Notes under the pieces: generated by a model | What the model saw: the letters and a program-made list of their open reading frames with translations, nothing else | What the model was told of the DNA's origin: nothing | Database searches by the model: none | NCBI GenBank assembly: GCA_015178975.1 | Contig: WHVD01000285.1 | Span: 1-64,000, forward strand | DNA from: Hysterangium stoloniferum | Lineage: Eukaryota; Basidiomycota; Agaricomycetes; Hysterangiales; Hysterangiaceae | DNA length: 64,000 nucleotides | Direction: 5' to 3' | Shown: piece after piece, positions 36,037-48,032 of the stretch | How the letters are laid out: the number at the start of each line of letters is the position of its first letter | Numbering within the stretch: the first letter of the stretch is position 1 | Made by a program: the position numbers and the translations under genes

Positions 36037-38525
36037 CTACAACGCGGCAATTGTGATAGGGAGCTCCGTTTTTCTCGTCTTTGAGCCTTTCACCCTGCAT
36101 AAAAGCAATAGTCAATAAAATAAATATAAGAAGTGTAACAACATACATCGGTGCCATAAAACCTGTTGCGACCCTGAGTATTTCGACATTCCCAGGCGGA
36201 GGAGACAATTCAAAATTCTCGAGAATTTCGATCATCACAGATTGCATTTCGAGTATGCTATGAGATAAAAAGCATCAATGTGGTTATGACCATATACGTG
36301 GGGAGCGACTACATACGCGAACCTCCAACTACCAATGAGAACAAGAGCAGTGAAAAACATCAATGGTTAGACGGAACGAGTTGAAAAATACATAATTACC
36401 CTATACAGCCTCTTGGTCCGCTACTAAATGTTGCGCTGAAATGGTTTTAACGTCAAAGAGAATACCCAAGAAAAATGATAGTTGTTTGCATACATATTCG
36501 AAAGTAAACCGAGAGTAATGTTCTGCATATCCACTATATCATCCTCGAGGAAACGTTCCGGTCGCCATTGATCTGCGTCCTCCCCCCAAATGGCTTTCAG
36601 TCTGACAAACAGTAGGTCATATAGATCATATATTGAGACGACAACCTAGTGTCAACCTGTGATATGCAATAAAAGAAATGAACACCCGTTGTCCTCGACT
36701 AATAGTGATGCTACTGATTAATCTTCCTGATTCGGTCTTCACAGGTTTCGTGAGAGGGATGATGTCATCCCTCATGGCATCTCGGGGTAGGCCGGGGACA
36801 ATACAATGAAATCGCAGGGTTTCCTGTAGAATATCGACGAACTCACAACTTGCAAAATGAATCCAGCTATTTTTATCTTACTTTGATTAACGCCAACATA
36901 TATTTCATGGTGTCCAGATCGGCAATAGTAATTTCATTGTTTCCTCTCTGCGAGATTTGTTCTTTGATAGCTTTGATTTCTTCTCGTACGAGTGCCTGAT
37001 ATTCCAAATGCCTCGACAGCTCGTACAAAGCCCATGTAAGAGTCGCGGCGATGGATTGATGACCCGCCAAGAACATTGTTCTGGATGAGGTCGCTCAGGT
37101 CTGTACATAAACTTCAGATTAAGACGCCTTACGTCAGTTGTGAAAGAACTTCGTCTTCGCTAAGATTTTCTTTCGGATCTGTAGCAATATTTGCACGTAC
37201 TATTAGATAACCATAAAATCATCAGAGATATCAGGAGAGATTGAATAGAATATGTGTACCAAGAAGACTCATAGTGTCTTTAGAGTGCGCCTTTCCATTT
37301 ATATGTGACGTAGTCTCTCTATCGACAAGATCTTTTGCAATGCCCCGAGCAATTGTCATGTAGCTGTGCAGCCGCTTTAATCGCGCACTGGGTGCCGATA
37401 GCAAGAGGGAGCTAAGCCATTCCGGGACTATCCCTAATATTGATTCGAATACTATCATTGAATCAGGGCGATCTAGAAATGCGTCAGTGCTACGAAAAGC
37501 TCTCAGCATGTGGTATTGTCGCCAATGATATAAGTCGCACAATATATTTTTATATGCTTTAGAAAGGTTATCTTCCCCCTCAAGTTGGTCAATGGCACCG
37601 AATTGATGATCGAATACCGCTGATGATATTTTTTTTTTAAGCCCATGAAACCTGCTCATTAGACAACCTACCTGCACCAATTGCATCCAAAGTCACGCGA
37701 GACATCCATGGAACAATATCTACAACTGTTGAAACCTCTCCGGACTGGGAAATATCCTCCATCAGTTTGGCCACTGTAAGACAGGTTAATCAATTTCAGC
37801 GTGTCTCCAAACCAGATACGACATGATTGATACCCGTTGAGCTGTATGTCTAAATATAGGCAGAAATCCACGCAGTGATGCGAATGAAAATGCGGGATTC
37901 AGAACTTTTCTCTGTCTGACATGCTGAGCACCTATCAGGAGCATTTATTCTGTTGCGTGAAAACCGCAACCGACCTCCAGACGTAAATTTGTTCCTAACC
38001 TTCTGCCCAGGAAAGTCCTCGGCCAGTAACTATCGTAGCCAGCGCTCTATTACTCGCAATCTTAGAGAAGTTAGATGTCGCAGAGTTGAGAATGTGCTTC
38101 AATCCCTGTTTTAATGAGGATCAACAGTACGTCTCCATTCCAATCTTGTGAGCATTAAACCTTTGGATCAGACAGGAACAGGACATCTTGCTGTGTAGCA
38201 CAAGTCTTCGTTAATTACCAGTGACTTCAAAATGGAAGAACTGACATTGAATGTCCCCTTAATTCGAAGTGCCGTTCCGTACTCATTCGTCCAAGCGATA
38301 TCCGCATCCCCAACCTCTTTCGGCCGGATTAAATCTGGCATACTCCCTTAACCTTACTGTCATTGAAAATACAGGATTCCCACAATTCTACAACATACCG
38401 ACTAACCATGACTCTGACTTAGGCCCAGGGAGATATGCAATTGAGTGTCTTCTTAGATGCCGGATAAGCAGGCGAAGGACCAGCAGGAAAGCTACACAAG
38501 GGACAGTGAGATATGGGTAATACAT
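36037..38525 (-). CDS. Cytochrome P450 monooxygenase
   Basis: A membrane-anchored haem monooxygenase of the fungal multi-exon type. The start at 38525 gives a hydrophobic anchor (MYYPYLTVPCVAFLLVLRLL), then the proline hinge IAYLPGPKSESWLVG. Next come ADIAWTNEYGTALRIKGTF and a C-helix region (RQRKVLNPAFSFASLRGF on the minus strand near 37870-37925). The I-helix reads FLAGHQSIAATLTWALYEL, where the acid normally found in AGxET/AGxDT is Gln. The K-helix E-T-L-R lies near 36825, PERF near 36555, and the haem loop FSSGPRGCIG near 36400-36440 has the Cys ligand. The C-terminus MVKGSKTRKTELPITIAAL follows an intron and stops with TAG at 36037-36039. More than ten introns. Substrate unknown; no biosynthetic cluster is visible around it. 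Confidence 0.9.
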
Positions 38526-39325
38526 TGGCTTATCACATATATAGCGATGACGACTGTATTGTTTTATGCAACTCTGTTGTCGGATTGTAAAGTAAATAAG
38601 CTAAGTATCTTTCTTGAAGTTGGAGGTGATACTAAATGATAGCGATCTATCTTTAGCGATCCTTACATAACACTCTGTTATTCAGGGTGAACCCACAACT
38701 TTCCTGTGTTAACAATTCTGAGTATTTATCCGGGGCATGTGATCTAACTTAAAAACTTATTTAAGTTTTATTAATTATTTATAATTCTATACTTTCATTA
38801 AATTCACTGAACCAAGCAAAGTGTTATATTTTGGTCTTTATACATATATTAATCTCTGTCTTTGAAATATTGGAGCACCTGAATAGTTGTGTGAGGTGCA
38901 ATAGATAAATTGAAGATATGCTCCACTTGTCCTAAGCTGTTAGGGCAACACTAACAAGGCTACCAAAACACAAAGAGGAAACAAGAGATAAGACAAGGAT
39001 AAGGAGGAAAGGAAGAGAGGTTCTAATGACTTGAGAATATCACACTTGTGTTTAGTGGAAATCCTAAGAGATTGAAACTGGGGTCTAGTTATGTACATCC
39101 TGAAGTATGTATACTAAAGAAAAAACTAAAACAAAGTTTTAAAAATTAAACTTTAAAGAAAAAACTAAATAAAGTTTAAACTTAATATTTTGACACATGT
39201 GTATCATGTGACATGTGACATCACACATTATTATGCATGACACATGACTAAATAAACTAGACTAAGACAATTTTAAATTGAAATAAAAAACAAGACAAAT
39301 ATTTAGAGCCTTGACATAAGCCAAC
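38526..39325. other. AT-rich intergenic and repeat-derived DNA
   Basis: 38690-38860 is strongly AT-rich. Around 38870-38960 there is an LTR-end-like phrase (GAGGTGCAATAGATAAATTGAAGATATGCTCC) related to the shared motif of the LTR families. 39120-39190 has repeated AAAACTAAA and TTTAAA blocks. Confidence 0.45.
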
Positions 39326-39680
39326 TGTCAGGGGACCTCTGTCACAGACCCCAGGAAATACCATTTCCTCATCTTATTGGAGTCCCTGAGTCTATAGTCC
39401 AACCCCATGCCATCCATCACTTTCCCTCTCCTTCTCATAGTAGTAGTGTTCCATTGGGGGAAGGCCCCCTGTTCTGTAATAGGTAGAGTTATATTTAGAC
39501 TACTGGGTGCCTATGGGTCACACCTTGCAGGGAGAATTCCTTAGACTGTTTCTCTTCGGATTCCCTCCTGCTAGGTGAGTTAGGTAGTTACTTGTATATA
39601 TATATCAGATCTAATATTACTTCGGATTCCCTCCTGCTAGCCTAGTGTGAGTACCACAGGCTGCAGGGGTTGCCCTTACA
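39326..39680 (+). mobile_element. Solo LTR, family G, TSD CCAAC
   Basis: 355 bp, starting TGTCAGGGGACC and ending GTTGCCCTTACA. It is flanked by CCAAC at 39321-39325 and 39681-39685. It contains the phrase GGATTCCCTCCTGCTAG twice. A partial copy lies at 47226-47403. Confidence 0.88.
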
Positions 39681-39939
39681 CCAACTGGAATTGCCAACTG
39701 TTTACACATGTATTAACATCCTTGAGTCTCAGTTTATAATAGTTCAGTTATATCTGTTGTCTTAGTCTTTTCCCATGCCATGATTTAGTTCTTTATAACT
39801 CTTAGTATCCAGAGCCTCTGGTAATTCCACTGGCAGGAATTCAATGATTTTAGAGGAAATATGACCAGGAATGGAGTTGATTTGATTTTCCAGGATTTTA
39901 TTTGGATTAACTGTAATTGATTGGGAATTTGTCAGTGTG

Positions 39940-40620
39940 AAGGGTATGCACATATTATGGTTGGACTATTTTCTATATTTTATCTCTATGTTTCTATTTT
40001 GTATACTCTTCGAGTATAGCCCTATTTCTTTAGTTCAAAACTCTGTGTATACTTGTGCGCACACTTGGTGCCAAGATAGACAGACACCACCTCATAACGA
40101 CTCAGAATGTTGAACAGTGAGAGGTGTCCAGGGTGACATCTCAGCTACTAAGCAAGTAGCATTACTTAACATACCGTTAGCTTCAGGACTTGAACCACGA
40201 AGGTCGAGTCCTTCACTACTGCACTCATCGATACCACTATCAATTTGCACTGTTCTCACTCTTCCTTAGATAATTGATATCTTGTTGATTATCTTTCCTT
40301 TCTCACACAGTGAGTTGTACCAGAACAGTCAACTCCCCTATTCTCTTCACTAGCCATCACGAGCAACTGCACAGTTGCTCTAGTGATGTGTATTGTGTCT
40401 TTCTACTAGTACTATTAGTCTAGTAAGCTCTAGTGTCGTACTCGATAGTTGATACTTGCTCGTCGTGCTTGAATAGCCAATATTCTTCATATATTGAGCA
40501 GTCAGAATCCAATGACTCTTCACAGTTAGATTTTATTTCAATTTATAGAGAGTTGTTTACTGCAGTGGATTTAGAATCTATCTGAGTGTATGTTTACATT
40601 CTGGGCTCATTAGAGATTAA
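39940..40620 (+). mobile_element. Family F retrotransposon remnant (LTR end plus leader)
   Basis: Related to 29800-30280. The phrase ACTTGGTGCCAAGAT near 40065 has the position of a primer-binding site just after the LTR end. Downstream the leader shares TCAGCTACTAAGCAAGTAGC with the other copy. Coding sequence is absent. Confidence 0.45.
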
Positions 40621-41448
40621 TGTAAATCAGTATGGTCAAGAATGGCAGCATTGTTTGACTACCTTTTATCTGATGCAGGATATTTATTAATATTTTCCCA
40701 TTCTCCAGAGTATCATCTGATGGACTGGATCTGAATGAAATATTAATTTGATGTCAAACAATATAAATATATATACTTAATTGAGTAGATAAATTTTAAA
40801 GTTTTTGGTTATCCTCCACAGCAACCACCTTGCTGGAGATGCTGCAAGGCCATATTGGGAACTTATTCCAGAACTATTGGGAAATAACTGGGAACTCAGA
40901 AACTTCTGGATAGGATCAGGATGTTGGCTTCAGCTTATGTACTGCACCCCTACACAAATGCTTGGAATGTCCTCAATTTCAGAGAAGGGATTTATGCCAG
41001 AAGAATACAGATATTCTGAATTCTGAAGAGTTCTGAATATCAAGCATACAGAAAGAAAGAAGGAATAAGAAACTAAGTCAATATCAGATCTAAGTGTTAT
41101 GACCTGTTCCCAGATATTTCAATATCTGATCCCTGACTTCCAACTACGGAACATCATAGTTCCCGTATCTTCCGTAATCTTCCCTTGTTCTGCATTTGGT
41201 AACTTGTCCATTGACAAGTATTCACTCATTTGTTTATTATATTCCCATTTCAGAATAATATCTCCCTAATCTGTCTTATTGTATTCCATTTCAGAATACT
41301 TCCGTTTCCATCTTATTGTGGTCTTACATAGTTTGTAGTACAATAACAAGAAGACTTATATTAGTTTCCATGAATTTGTACTTTACTTTAGATCTGATAT
41401 CGACTTAGTTTCTTATTCCCTCTTCCATCTTTCTGTATGCTCGATATT

Positions 41449-42357
41449 TGTTATGACCGGACAATCCTGCTGGACTCCGGGCACTAACCCGTACGCCCCC
41501 ACGCACTACAAGCACCAATTGTCTGTTTATAGGATTTCCCTCCCGGACTCCGTCACGTCAAGACTCGTTACGTTTGACCTCATTACGACACATATCAGTC
41601 ACCGGACCTCCCCCGGACTCCGTCTCTGTCTATGTCCGTCTTTGTCCCATGCATCAGTCACCAGACCCCGCTCAGAATCCTGTCACCGCTCTAATCGAGC
41701 CCTGTTCCCGTTTTAGTCAAATGACCTGTCACGATTTAGGACTCCGCTCCCGCTCCGTTTCCTGTTATGGGTTATGCTTTGTCACGATTCGGACTCCGTT
41801 CCGTTCCGTTCCGTTCCGTTCCGTTCCGTTCCGTTCCGTTCTGTTCCGTTCCGTTCCGTTCCGTTCCGTTCCGTTCCGTTCCATTCCTAACACCAATTTG
41901 GTGTTTACTATTCCCGTTTTATGTTTTGTTAGTTTCGTTTCGTTATTACTGGATTTGGTATGTCATTCACTCCATGGTCTATATAAACTGGCAGATGTTG
42001 TACATACAATCCAGTCAGAAAATTAGCTTAGATTCCTCCCAGTAATCTAATAACATTTTCCACTCTAAAACCTTACTTGATTCACATCGCTCGCACTAGT
42101 CGGAGCCCACGGGCTCCGGCACATCTCTCTCTCTCAACTATCTCGACTCATGACCCACGACCTCCAACTTACAACCCACGACCCCCGACTTACGACCTAC
42201 GACCCACGAACCCGCCCAGACTCCCTGGGATCCCCGTCCATCTGTTTGAAATTGGACAACACGATCTAGCAAGGGTGCAGCCTATAAGCTGAAGCCAAGT
42301 CCTACCGGATATCCCCTGGGTTTCTCTGGAAACCCGGCCTGTGTGTGTATCCTAACA
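41449..42357 (+). mobile_element. Family A solo LTR, innermost of a three-level nest; TSD ATATT
   Basis: 909 bp, starting TGTTATGACCGG and ending TATCCTAACA. It is flanked by ATATT at 41444-41448 and 42358-42362. It is longer than the 28234 copy mainly because of an expanded CCGTT run. Confidence 0.92.
41796..41880 (+). repeat. (CCGTT)17 microsatellite inside a family A LTR
   Basis: Seventeen pentamer units with one C-to-T change (CTGTT). The sister LTR at 28234 has three units at the same place, so the run expanded after the copies separated. Confidence 0.93.
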
Positions 42358-42640
42358 ATATTTGGAACTCTTTGGAACTCTGAATATCCATAACTTCCAG
42401 TGTAAGTCCTATCTTTGAAATTAAGGACTTCTGAGCATTTGTGTAGAGGTGCAGCATATATGTAAGCTGAAGCCAATGTTCTGACCCTATTTGATAGTTT
42501 CCAAGTTTCCAGTGACTTTCCCATAGTTCTGGAATAAGTTCCGACATGGCACTTAACACTAAGGTAAAGTACCAAATACATGGAAACTAATATAGATTCT
42601 TTCATTATTGTACTACAAATTAAGATCATAATAAGATGCA

Positions 42641-43547
42641 TTAGGGGGTGAGCCAAAAAAGACAATGGCTTTGATAGTATAGATCAGGAGGCAATGATGG
42701 TGGGATTTGAGGAAAGGGAATGGAAAAGACCAAAAACAATAGAAATAATATAGAGGAGAAAGCAGAAGGTCCAGAGCTAGAAACATTGGAGTAGGCAAAT
42801 AATATTTTCGTTAAAAATACTTAAAAGTGTGAAGACTAAGGAATTGGAAGGCTGAAAAATCCAACAACAAAGAAACAAAAAGAAAACCATGGATAAAATG
42901 ATGAGTGGGATCTAGGGAAAAAGATGCCTTGGATCCAAAAAGTGGAAGGCTAATAACCACATTCTTGTATGTTTCTTGAACAAGGACCATAAACCTAGAG
43001 AAGAAACATAGGGAAACATAGGGAAACATAGGGTGACAAGGAATAATAAGATAAGTCCAGAGAAAGGATATCAGTGGGCTGACCATTTTTGGTGTGCTCG
43101 CTGTGTTTACAAACACGGGATCGTCCGTAATCAGTGACATCCTTTGATGAGAAAGCCGTATATAGATGAAAACGAAATGAAGTTCGTTCATTGTATATTT
43201 ATATTATATATCACGCTACACGGCAGAGAAATCTGGAAAATGAGACTTGCAAGAAGTCAAGACTAAAACCTGATCCGAGGGCATTCTTTCGACGTATCCA
43301 TCACATGATTGGGGTCGAAAATTCTAGAACAGAAATTAATTACCAGGCACGTGTGGTGCGCACTCTCGAACAAACTTTCAACAAAAACGGCAGTGGGTTT
43401 ATGACGATATACAAATACATGATACACTATCTTACTTGCTTGGACTGGGCATTGGTTGACCGACTTTATGACTTCTTCCTTCTGACGCTCCTGAATATTT
43501 GATAACTATAATTTAGGGGAGGACGCCGGTCTATGGAAACAGGTGAA
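42641..43547. other. Purine-rich intergenic DNA
   Basis: 42810-43080 is rich in GA and contains a small tandem run of AGGGAAACAT (three units at about 43008-43037). No gene recognised in 43191-43500. Confidence 0.4.
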
Positions 43548-44200
43548 TTAATAACAGCACTTCGAGAGGCATAAACAACCGCATACTGTAGCGTCGGTTG
43601 TAATGGTGACCGTGGAAGATCTTCGAGGAGAAGTGGACACAGCAGCGGAAGTTCGGGCAATGGCACCCAAATCGGCTTGCAGCGATAATACATGAGTCAG
43701 GTTCTAAGAATGATTAAACATACTCACAACCATCCTTAAGAGCCTTAGCCCTGAACTGCCTTGCCTCCTGCCATTCTTGGTCGTTGAGACCTACGGCGCT
43801 CGCACTCGCCCTCCTTTCGTTCAAGCTGCCATCATGCGACAGGCTCTGGTCTGGAGGACCAGCTTCAGCCAGTACAGACGTGTCTGAAAGGATAGATGAG
43901 GTGCTATTTAGGCCGAATCATGATGTAAGTCGACTTCGGCAGGCACCTTCTTCGTCAACACTCAGTTCTTCGTCCTCATTATCTTCCTTTGCGAGCAACT
44001 CCAAATCTTTCTCATCGTTCAAAGCACCCCAATTATGCGCGCCTGCACCTCCTTTACGGTCAGACTTGTCAAGGCCGCTTTTCGACTCAGATCTAAGATA
44101 GCACATGAGTCAAACGGGACGCTATGAAGAGGCAAAGGTGACTAGCTAACCTATCACGTAAGATAGCGCGTTTGGTAATGTTGCGCTCAGTGCGAGTCAT
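43548..44200 (-). CDS. Stm1/HABP4-type RNA-binding protein (hyaluronan/mRNA-binding domain)
   Basis: The first exon reads MTRTERNITKRAILRDR (start at 44200), joins across an intron (GTTAGC...TCTTAG) to SESKSGLDKSDRKGGAGAHN and continues WGALNDEKDLELLAKEDNED. The block K-S-G-x-D-(K/R)-(S/R)-x-x-x-G-x-G-x-x-N-W-G is the signature of the HABP4/PAI-RBP1 domain, found in ribosome-associated proteins such as Stm1. A further exon reads SVLAEAGPPDQSLSHDGSLN ... LNDQEWQEARQFRAKALKDG. The last carries DLGAIARTSAAVSTSPRRSS and ends with TAA at 43548-43550. It is small, about 160 residues, and lacks the long N-terminal part of typical Stm1 proteins, as other mushroom members with this short form seem to. 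Role in translation is an inference from the family. Confidence 0.72.
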
Positions 44201-45636
44201 TTTCAAGCAAGTACTGGTGGTGGGTTGCAGTGGTTGTAGTAAAGAAGAAAGGTGTGATCCCTGCGCTTACTGTGGAACTCGCATTTGTAGTTGCCAAGTC
44301 TGGGTAGTCACGCGACATGACATCACTAACTCTACTGTCAATTCTTAGTCAAAAATATTTCTTTTTCGCGGTCATTCAGGCCGTCAATTGCTTCAAATTT
44401 ATAAGAGCATCACCAAATAAATAAAGATACAAAGGCATGGCTGAAGGACGACGATGGGGTGTTGTAAGGTCACGCGCTTAGTCAATAAGGAACATTCTAG
44501 TCCCGTGGCCAGTTCAGTCTCACGCGTCCCACATACTAATCCATTGGTGCCTCGATGCGTGGATCGGATATCCAAGTTGAACAGCGATGCATTAGAGTGG
44601 TACGCATCGTTCTGAATTAGACAGACGGTCTGTCTGTTAGCGAAGTGCAGGACGTTGCCAATACATCTGTGTTCCTGTGCATGAAATGCTTAAAATGCGT
44701 TCATTAGAAGGAAATTACTTGTAAATATTTCCTTCATCATGAGATTGTAAAAGGAGACAATAGACATAGAGGGCTGTGCTGTCCACCTTAATCAAGGCAA
44801 TCGTGTGAAAAAATTCAGGTCTTTATCTCATATATTGCACACAATCATAACGTTTTAGGGCCTTTTAATCACAGTCTGAATATATAAGGTCTATTGTGAA
44901 AGCATTGGCTGATGAAAGCATGACGAGCCAGAAGAATCGTCCTCTAAATAGGTGAGATTAATGAAGAGGCGAACATTCCAAATTGGGATTAGTTCATCTA
45001 TTTTGGGACAATCAGCAATTCCAATCAAAAGGACTTAGGCTGGCATGTCATGGCTTGATTGGGGGGAAGTAATTCTCATTTTCCAGGTTAGCTAGTAATG
45101 TGAGTCAGTGAGAATGGCCCAGGCAATGTCTGTTTGTGTGATTAAATCAAAATTTAATTAATTGTGACAGGGTGCAGGGGCCACAGAATAAATGAGGCTT
45201 CAAAATACTTAAATTCACGAATTTGGAATAATAATAAAGTACAGTTATGCTATTGCTGCACATTATGCACAAAATATCAAAAAAATACAACAATTTTTGT
45301 ATTATAAACCACATGACCTGATCCTTGCCTCTCAAGTTGCCCCCATACCAATGATGAAAAGGCCATTGAATATTGCGCCAGAGAAATGCTCTCTGAGTTA
45401 TCATGTATCAATGTTAATTGACCCCATCTCAGCCTGGAATCACCTTCCAAAGTGAAGTGCCCAAAGCCCTTGATGAATTGTGAATGAGGTCAGAGGTTCA
45501 GCATGGTGAAGGTGCTTAAGAAAAAAGATTCAACAGTGTCTTATGTGTATCAATTCATTATTTAGTAACTTGGGTCAGGGCCCAAAACATTTATAATATC
45601 CCAGTCAATACAAAGTAGGAAAATTGAGTGAGGGTA
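44201..45636. other. Intergenic DNA with small palindromes
   Basis: No gene recognised. A short palindrome lies at about 44616-44637 (ATTAGACAGACGGTCTGTCTG). 45150-45400 is AT-rich. Confidence 0.4.
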
Positions 45637-46369
45637 TGTTATGACTGTGTCGCAACCCGACGGTCCCTGAGGTTATTGCCACCTATCAACGATTCAAGTC
45701 ATCGCTCAAGTCCTCACATCGGAAACCGTTGGTATCCCGACGCTGATGTATGCCTTCGCGGTGATCAAACTCCATTTACGCCCCCGTCAAAATATACTCA
45801 TGCCATCTGGTTAAACTCTGATACATCCCTTTTCATTATGATGATCCGTTCTACTCTATGTTTCACACATGTCTAAAAATACTTGTAACTCTCGGACTCT
45901 TTCCTTTTCTCGTAATCCCGCTCCCAGTTAATGTATGGCCTCCAAACTAATCGTAACCTAGTCAAGCTTATTTGTCAATACCATTTTCCGCTCTTTTCCT
46001 AGTTAGTATTTCCTAGATGCCAAATACTTGTATATGAACCTGCTGTAGTTGTAGTTACTAGGCAATCCGAATATCGACTCAGAATACCCTCTTATACCTT
46101 TAACAGTCTCATACTAAGTACTCCACTATCCGCCTTCACATGCGCTTGCCCACTCTTGGCCTCCAACCCCTTGGCCCGACACTCGACTTACCCTACATTT
46201 CCGATCAGTAGTTCCGCCAAGAGGTATTCGTTAGGACTAGTCTTTGCCCACCTGAAATTTAAGGACACCCAACAGAAAGTTGCGAGGGCGCAGCACATAA
46301 GCTGAAGCCAAGTCCTTCTGATTGGTCCCCATCGGCCCACCGACATTAGTCAGTTTTCAGTTCTTAACA
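45637..46369 (+). mobile_element. Family E solo LTR, plus orientation
   Basis: 733 bp, from TGTTATGACTGTG to GTTCTTAACA. The flanks share GGTA (45633-45636 and 46370-46373), a shortened duplication. It matches the reverse complement of the 27634-29234 copy along its length. Confidence 0.85.
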
Positions 46370-46508
46370 GGTAGCATATTGTATAGCTAGTAATTATGTA
46401 TACTAAATCAAAACAGTGGGGAACCAGAGGAAAGAAAAAATGATGTCTCACATATCTGAGAACATACATCTCAGTATCTTGGGTACACATTAGGCTTGAT
46501 CTATAACA
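46370..46508 (-). mobile_element. Copia LTR (family I) remnant, minus orientation
   Basis: Reverse complement of the LTR at 54107-54290: shared phrases AATATGCTACC, GTTCCCCACTGTTT and TGTTATAGATCAAGCCTAAT. The family E LTR is inserted at or near its end. Confidence 0.75.
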
Positions 46509-46672
46509 AAATTTCAGCCTTTTTGATTAGTTTGTCATTTCATCAAATAGCTCATCATTTATGTGTTTGCTTTCTTTACCCACCCTTTGAATTTGTAACA
46601 TATCCAACATTTGTGCCTAAGCACACAAACAACCTAATATAAATACAGTATCAACAACTATCAATAACTCCC

Positions 46673-47220
46673 TGTTAGGATCCTCACCCTTTCAGGCCCC
46701 CACAACTTGGTCTTACCTTATAACCTTTCCGGGGCCCTGACATCAGTGCCTTGGGATCCAGAGCCATTACCTCAGGACCCCAACACTTGTTTTATATTGT
46801 TATCCCTGTCTTTCAGCCCCTGCAACTTGTTCTTGCCCTTGTAACCACCCTCTGGTACTCTGACATTGGAGCCCCTGGGACATGACACCACTTCCTTGGC
46901 ACCCCAAAACCTGTTTCATTGTGGAATACCCCTTTAGGCATTCTGTTCCATCTCTGTTCCAATGCTCTCCCTTCATCCATTCTACATGTAACATTATTTG
47001 CCACCTCATAGCTTTTAGAATACTTTTGTTACATCACATTTAGTTCTAGTTTGTTCCTTGTTCCTTCCAGTACTTCTTTTGACCTGTCATGACCTCTCAC
47101 CTCTCTAATTGCCCTTCCAATCATCCCTCTCACTGTAGTATAAAGTCTTTCTCATGTATGCTATAGTTCTCTAGTTTGAAACTCAACCTAGATTACCCTC
47201 TTCTTGTTTAAGTCCTCTTC
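46673..47220 (+). mobile_element. Family H LTR, 3'-truncated
   Basis: Starts TGTTAGGATCCTC like the 24093 copy and follows it through TTTGCCACCTCATAGC, TTGACCTGTC and AGTATAAAGTCTTT to about 47220, where family G sequence begins. The end of H is lost. It contains a diverged internal repetition of CCCC.AAC.TGTT phrases. Confidence 0.75.
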
Positions 47221-47225
47221 ACATT

Positions 47226-47403
47226 CTTCTTGGGTGCCTATGGGTCACACCTGGCAGGGGGAATTCCTTAGACAGTTTCTCTTTGGATTCCCTCCTGCTA
47301 GGTGAGTTAGGTAGTTGTTTGTATATATAGCAGTTTTAATATAACTTTGGATTCACTCTTGCTAGCCTAGTGTGAATACTAGGTAGTAGGGGTTGCCCTT
47401 ACA
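47226..47403 (+). mobile_element. Family G LTR, 5'-truncated
   Basis: Shares TGCCTATGGGTCACACC through GGGGTTGCCCTTACA with the 39326-39680 copy. Confidence 0.8.
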
Positions 47404-47449
47404 GAAACCTTATTGCTCACAAGGCCCATTTGGTTGCAAAGGGATTTAC
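47404..47449 (+). mobile_element. Sliver of Copia reverse-transcriptase region
   Basis: The plus strand reads NLIAHKAHLVAKGFT, matching the conserved K-A-R-L-V-A-K-G-F-T of Copia polyproteins. It is only 46 bases long, caught between two LTRs. Confidence 0.6.
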
Positions 47450-48032
47450 TGTTAAGTTCCAGATTTTCAGGTGGATTTCCTGGTGGATATTCTGGACACT
47501 TCCTGGAACATGTCCATGGAGTTCCCAGGGATTAGTTTGGGGAGTATTGGAATATTACCAGAGAGTACAGATTGGACTTGGCTTTAGCTTATGTGCTGCA
47601 CCCTCATGCACTCACTCAGGTGTCCATATTTCAGAGGGCAGATATATCTGGAGTGTTTACAGATACTCAGAGTTCCACAGGGCTCTGGATGTCCAGAGTC
47701 TGGAGAGTTCCAGATATTGAGCAGACAGAAAGAACACAGGAGAAGGTTAAGTTGAGATTAAAACTAAAGAGTAAGTACATGACTATGGAAGACTATATAG
47801 ATGTTCCAATTATTGTACTACAAGTCTGGGAGTATAATAAGACTTATTTGGGACTGTTTCCAAACTAAGGATATAATAACAAGTAAGATATGTTCCTCAT
47901 GATGGACAGATCAGGGAACAAGAGCAAGAACAATAAGAACATCTGTCAACCAGTCAGTTACCAAATGTGGAACAAAGGAAGTGAGTCAGAATATCCATGG
48001 ACATCTGATACTATCCAGAAATGGATCCCAAC
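47450..48032 (-). mobile_element. Family B LTR, minus orientation
   Basis: 583 bp, starting TGTTAAGTTCC and ending about GGATCCCAACA. It is related along its length to the two family B copies near 41-42.5 kb. No clean TSD was found, so one border may be altered. Confidence 0.75.

Larger units (their letters stand above)
41095..42558 (+). mobile_element. Family B solo LTR, TSD CTAAG, itself holding a family A LTR
   Basis: Starts TGTTATGACCTG and ends GGCACTTAACA, flanked by CTAAG at 41090-41094 and 42559-42563. Without the inner element it is about 550 bp. A third family copy lies at 47450-48032 (minus). Confidence 0.88.
40839..42640 (-). mobile_element. Outer family B LTR, minus orientation, split by a second family B LTR
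   Basis: The left part (about 40839-41089) and right part (42559 to about 42640) form one LTR in minus orientation. Its sequence matches the reverse complement of the plus-strand copy inside it: AACTAAGTC.ATATCAGATCTAA, then GTAAAGTAC.AAATTCATGG. The right part ends early at about 42640, so the outer LTR is truncated. Confidence 0.75.

Noticed and set aside
36037..38525. Secondary metabolite cluster around the P450
   Set aside because: The neighbours are a calpain gene and transposon debris. No synthase, transporter or transcription factor of a cluster is visible.
41574..42045. 150-codon frame with a (FRSVP)n repeat
   Set aside because: The repeat is the translation of the CCGTT microsatellite in an LTR and not a protein repeat under selection.
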